The notes below the pieces were generated by a model, which had not been told where the DNA came from, searched no databases, and worked only from the letters and a program-made list of their open reading frames with translations. Shown here piece by piece: positions 60,450-64,000 of a DNA stretch of 64,000 bases. Source of the DNA: Dipylidium caninum (taxonomy: Eukaryota > Platyhelminthes > Cestoda > Cyclophyllidea > Dipylidiidae); NCBI GenBank assembly GCA_017562135.1, contig QEYB01001315.1:38804-102803 (forward strand), in the 5' to 3' direction. Made by a program: the position numbers and the translations under genes. The number at the start of each line of letters is the position of its first letter. Position 1 is the first letter of the stretch.

Positions 60450-62220
60450 ATGTTCTTTTACCAGCCATCTCGTCACCTGGTGTTACGAGCTGTTGCTGTA
60501 TTTGGCCTTCTATTATGCATCAACAATTTCCTCAAGCTCTTCCACACCGACAAATCCAATCCCTTGGAACAATTACTCCCTTATAAGGCCAACCTCTGTG
60601 AATGGAACGATACCGTCTTATTTACTCCTGACGGCAAATACACCTTACATCTGTGCTATGGGGGAGTTAATGAAAATAAACTGACTCCCAACCGTTTCGT
60701 CATCTCCGACAATTGGAAGGAACGAAGATCCGCAAGAAGGTCGCAGGAAGCAGCGTGAGTTTGAGGAACTCGCCAACATATCACGCACACAAAGAGTGGT
60801 TAAGGAATTCGATCCAGCAGTCGTACGATCTCTACCCTCTGTCAATACCCATTCGAGAAACACTCCAACGGGTGCTCCAAGGCCTTCCCATAGTATGAGG
60901 TAAGCTCTATATCCGACACGTATTCACACCCGCCCATAGAATGGCCTCTTCACTCTACTTCGGTAAATTAATACTACGCGTTGGAGAACGCCCCACGTCG
61001 CTGTATTGCTTCCCTTTCCATTGTGTCGTTATCCATTTACCTTATGTGTCTTCCATGCTCTGTACCTCCTGTAATTTCTATTAAGTGCGGCCTTACCACA
61101 ATGATGTCGGGTAAATTCTGTCATTCAGGAGACCCATTTTCAAGACCCCCGAATCCGATTTCTCCAAGTGCCTCTGATGGCCTGTGCCCCTTAACACCCG
61201 AAAGAGAGCATGAAGGGAGAGAGACCCCCAGTTTAGGCCATGTGGTGCTGGTGTAGCAAATTCGGCTGTCTACATATTTCGAAACTTGCGTAATAGACGT
61301 GCGCAAGCCTATACCACTCCCCTTTATAAGATAATTAACATTCACCGGTCGTCTTCTTTCCATCGCTTGGCCACGCAAACTTCCCAAGGAATGTTTTCAC
61401 GTGCGGTTTTTCAATGTCACCGGGCTGAAGGAACGACTGAACCAAACTGCTGGAACACTCCCCAGATGCCAGCCAATACGAAAAAATAAGCGGCTTTTGA
61501 GAGAATGGATGAAGCAAGCCAGATCTCCCTGCGGTGACTACGAGGATACCGTACTACCATAAAACAATTGAGAAATTCCTCCACGACCTTCCATGGCTGC
61601 TCGAGTTATGTCGACCATTACAATCCACACCTTGCGTTCTCCCTCGACGAGTGACCTACGTGTCAGAGGACGCACCAAAATGTGGATTTTATTGTCGATC
61701 GAAAACGTCCGGAAATGAGTTGAGGACAATTGGTCAACGGTACGGATGGCTCACTAATCGTGACCGAATAACGTCCGCTGCTTCCGCGACGCCTCTCTCA
61801 AAACGCGGAAATCCCCATGCCAAAACATGTGGGGCCGAGGCACTTTGGCATGTACAGCGGTTGGAGTGACCTGAGAGATCCCCGCTAGTGAGAGTCCATA
61901 CGTGACAGGATCATCTGCGGCTCGGCAATGCATTTCACCAAAAGCTCATAGAGTGTAGCATGACGTTCGTGGGGTTGGCGATGAAAATGTGCAGCGCCGT
62001 AACGAGAGGGCCATATACAGCGCCTCAAATTCAGCCAAACTCGACGAATGTCTTACTAGCGGGCTCGAGACTCAAATAGGCCCTTCACTGCTCGCATTTG
62101 TTTTTCGCCCCCATTCGACAATTTGTCAAACCCCGGATGTGTTATTTAATGGGTGCGCTCTGCAATATAAGGTGGGCCGCAACCCCTTTTGCAGCTCATC
62201 CATTGGTTTTACATGAAAAA
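60450..62220 (+). pseudogene. GT31 galactosyltransferase pseudogene, both exons, copy B
   Basis: Exon 1 (60450 to about 60905) has the anchor LVLRAVAVFGLLLCINNFL, then CEWNDTVLFTPDGKY. It suffers +1, -1 and +4 length changes against copy A between about 60700 and 60800, and ends near a GTAAGC donor. Exon 2 begins near 61130 after TCATTCAG. Recognisable scraps are NSAVYIFRNLRNRRA (about 61257), GDYEDT (about 61533) and a GGCATGTACAGC block (about 61848). A GCAATGCATTTCACCAAA block at about 61925 corresponds to the AMHFTK segment of the 8.6-kb pseudogene. The acid triad is not preserved. The copy is dead by several frameshifts and stops, but it is the only relic retaining both exons of this subfamily. 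Confidence 0.75.
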
Positions 62221-63700
62221 AATATCAAGCGAGGTTTGGTTTTCCTTATGATAACGCCTTTCTCAGGCAATTTGTATACAAAAGAGACTAGCATAAGCGC
62301 CTCCAATACACATCGTAACAAGATATAAATCCTACAGCTACAGATGAAAAACCGCAGTACCGCTGAGATGACGAAAACAGCTAGCAAAACTAACAAGCAA
62401 GTTATGGAGCCTCGCATTTACAACTGCCACGGCCCTAGTTGACCTCAGGGAGGGAGGGGAAAGTGAATGGGAATGAACGCAACATAGCGTAGACTCCTTG
62501 GGAATCTCATCGAGTTCGTCGCCGGAAATGCCGATTGAAATTTGACGTTAACAAACTATCTTCGTGTTTAATCTCACCATGCTCGATTGTGTTAAAACTG
62601 AACACATTCGATTCAATTAAGCGGAGTATCGCCATGCTACATACTTCAGCGATGTTACTCATGTCATACATTTGCTTCAACAGGGTAATTTCCATCATCG
62701 TCCCCTTGACCTTTCACATCTCACTCTCGCACGCGAGCCCTCTGGCCAAGAAGAGGACACAATTTCGTCATATTTATTCAAAACCATCCTTTCTTCGTCT
62801 CCGATAAGTATGTGACAAACTCAACCAGGGTCTGTTTAGTCCCCAAGTTCTTGCAGTCTGCCATGTAATCGAGTTAGGTACTTCTTTTCCCCGAACAAGT
62901 TCATGCTTCATTGTCCACTACTCCCCCGCGTCAAATGCGACTTAAGTGGAAACCGGTGGTAGCGTGCAGAATGAAGGCAATATTAAGGTACCGCCTTCTT
63001 GTCAACGGTCTAATCTTGCGAGAATAAAAACAGAGTGAATGAGAGACCGCTTAGGGACAGGAGGAAGTCGGGAAGTGCATGGAAAGGCCCGAAGTGTGCA
63101 GCCAGAATATACATCTTTCCGAAGACTCACCGGCCTCACTCTAATATGCTACGCCCGAGAGACGGAAACACGGTGCGCAGGGGCGGTCCCAGATTCCTCT
63201 CCACCGAAACGACTCGCATTATTTCAAGTTTACTTGATAGATGAGGAGGAGCTGTTGCCAAAATATGATACTGTGAAAGTGAAGACGTTCCCATTGAAGT
63301 GCCGTGATAACACCAGCGCCTGCTGCGTCCCCCAAACTTCCACTCCACAGTTGCGTGGATCCAACAGTATCTCATGTGCACCAATTATAACTGAAGTACG
63401 TATATGGTCTCCTTTTTGATCAAAAAGTAGCCTGGACACCGTGTTAGCACAGTTGAGGGGCGGAATTGTACTTCTCTTACTTCAGTAGCCATTTGTCCAT
63501 TTTTCCTGACTTTAATTAGAAAAAAGCAACGCCGGATTGAACGCTGCAGAATGGCCCTGCCTTTTCGTGGCGCGAATAGTAGCAACAAAGTCGTCTATCA
63601 GACATATTTCCAAGCATCTCTGACCACACAGACGCCACATAACGCAGTCTTGTGCTTACGGAGAGCACTTTCCTATACCTCAAGTCCCAAGCTAACTTGA
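62221..63700. repeat. paralogous 3' flank shared with 10.98-12.33 kb
   Basis: This is the downstream flank of pseudogene B, collinear with the flank of the 8.6-kb pseudogene. A 126-codon frame (63039-63419 +) lies inside. Its counterpart at 11762-11953 keeps only 63 codons of a related reading, so coding is doubtful. Confidence 0.7.
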
Positions 63701-64000
63701 AGATTAAAAGCTACACCTTGATGAAGAGGTCGGAAAACGTGACTTCTATGCTATGAATGTCTGGCCTGAGCCGTTGAAGAACTGAGTTAACAGTCAGAGA
63801 TCAAGACACGTCGAGAGTTGATTTACTATCTTAATTCGGTGAGCAAATGAAGGAACTGGGATTAGGGAGGCTGGAATTTTTACGGTTCCAAAAGTGACAT
63901 ACGTCATTTTTAGTAGTTGTGTCCAGCTTAAAAAAGAACTTAGATAGACCCCATTTCCCCGTTCACTGTAACGACCCGACGGCAACAACTAAAGTCAATC
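63701..64000. other. no gene recognised
   Basis: This is the window end; nothing is apparent. Confidence 0.5.

Noticed and set aside
1..64000. CRISPR array, bacterial operons, rRNA or tRNA genes, integrated virus
   Set aside because: No regularly spaced short repeats, no ribosome-binding-site-led gene runs, no rRNA-like or convincing cloverleaf sequence and no viral protein motif were seen. tRNA detection by eye is unreliable, so a covariance-model scan would be decisive.

Overview
The window looks like eukaryotic, intron-bearing DNA. The only long reading frames that carry recognisable family motifs are short exons bounded by GT...AG splice sites, and most of the 64 kb is noncoding or decayed. 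Clustered GT31 beta-1,3-galactosyltransferases beside a LARGE-type glycosyltransferase, set among low-copy dispersed repeats, would fit a parasitic flatworm. A tapeworm is my best guess, because galactosyltransferase expansions are reported for cestodes. The phylum is inference from gene content and was not tested by a search.

Left part (1-18 kb). One apparently intact gene lies here: a two-exon, minus-strand GT31 galactosyltransferase (3906-6140, 431 codons) with transmembrane anchor, stem, acidic triad and the late Glu-Asp motif. Broken relatives surround it: a plus-strand pseudogene at 8.56-9.31 kb, minus-strand fragments at about 10.0 kb and 7.9 kb (perhaps also at the left edge), and a divergent plus-strand fragment at 17.2-17.6 kb. 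Three dispersed repeat families are interleaved with them: R1, R2 (347 bp, almost identical copies) and R3 (decayed minus-strand coding sequence).

Middle part (18-45 kb). A first-exon GT31 relic lies at 24.2 kb, followed by a direct tandem duplication of about 1.1 kb (25.5-27.7 kb). A LARGE-like gene in small exons occupies 30.0 to about 33.3 kb. Its 5' half is repeated in inverted orientation at 41.28-42.73 kb. The left copy has the downstream exons but carries frameshifts and a lost splice donor. The right copy is clean through five exons but stops at the duplication breakpoint. Two more decayed, unrecognised genes lie at 33.6-35.16 kb (+) and 44.03-44.70 kb (-).

Right part (45-64 kb). This is mostly unassignable sequence plus repeat copies: R1 at 49.3-51.06, R6 at 52.6 and R5 at 57.3 kb. 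From 59.87 to 63.70 kb a paralogous block carries a GT31 pseudogene with both exons. Its left half matches 23.45-24.9 kb and its right half matches 8.56-12.33 kb.

The recognisable genes all point to Golgi glycosylation: galactose or GlcNAc transfer by GT31, and Xyl-GlcA polymer synthesis by LARGE-type enzymes. The locus reads as a birth-and-death cluster in which one GT31 gene survives. All alignments and repeat boundaries were made by eye and are approximate to a few tens of bases unless an exact splice site or codon is given.
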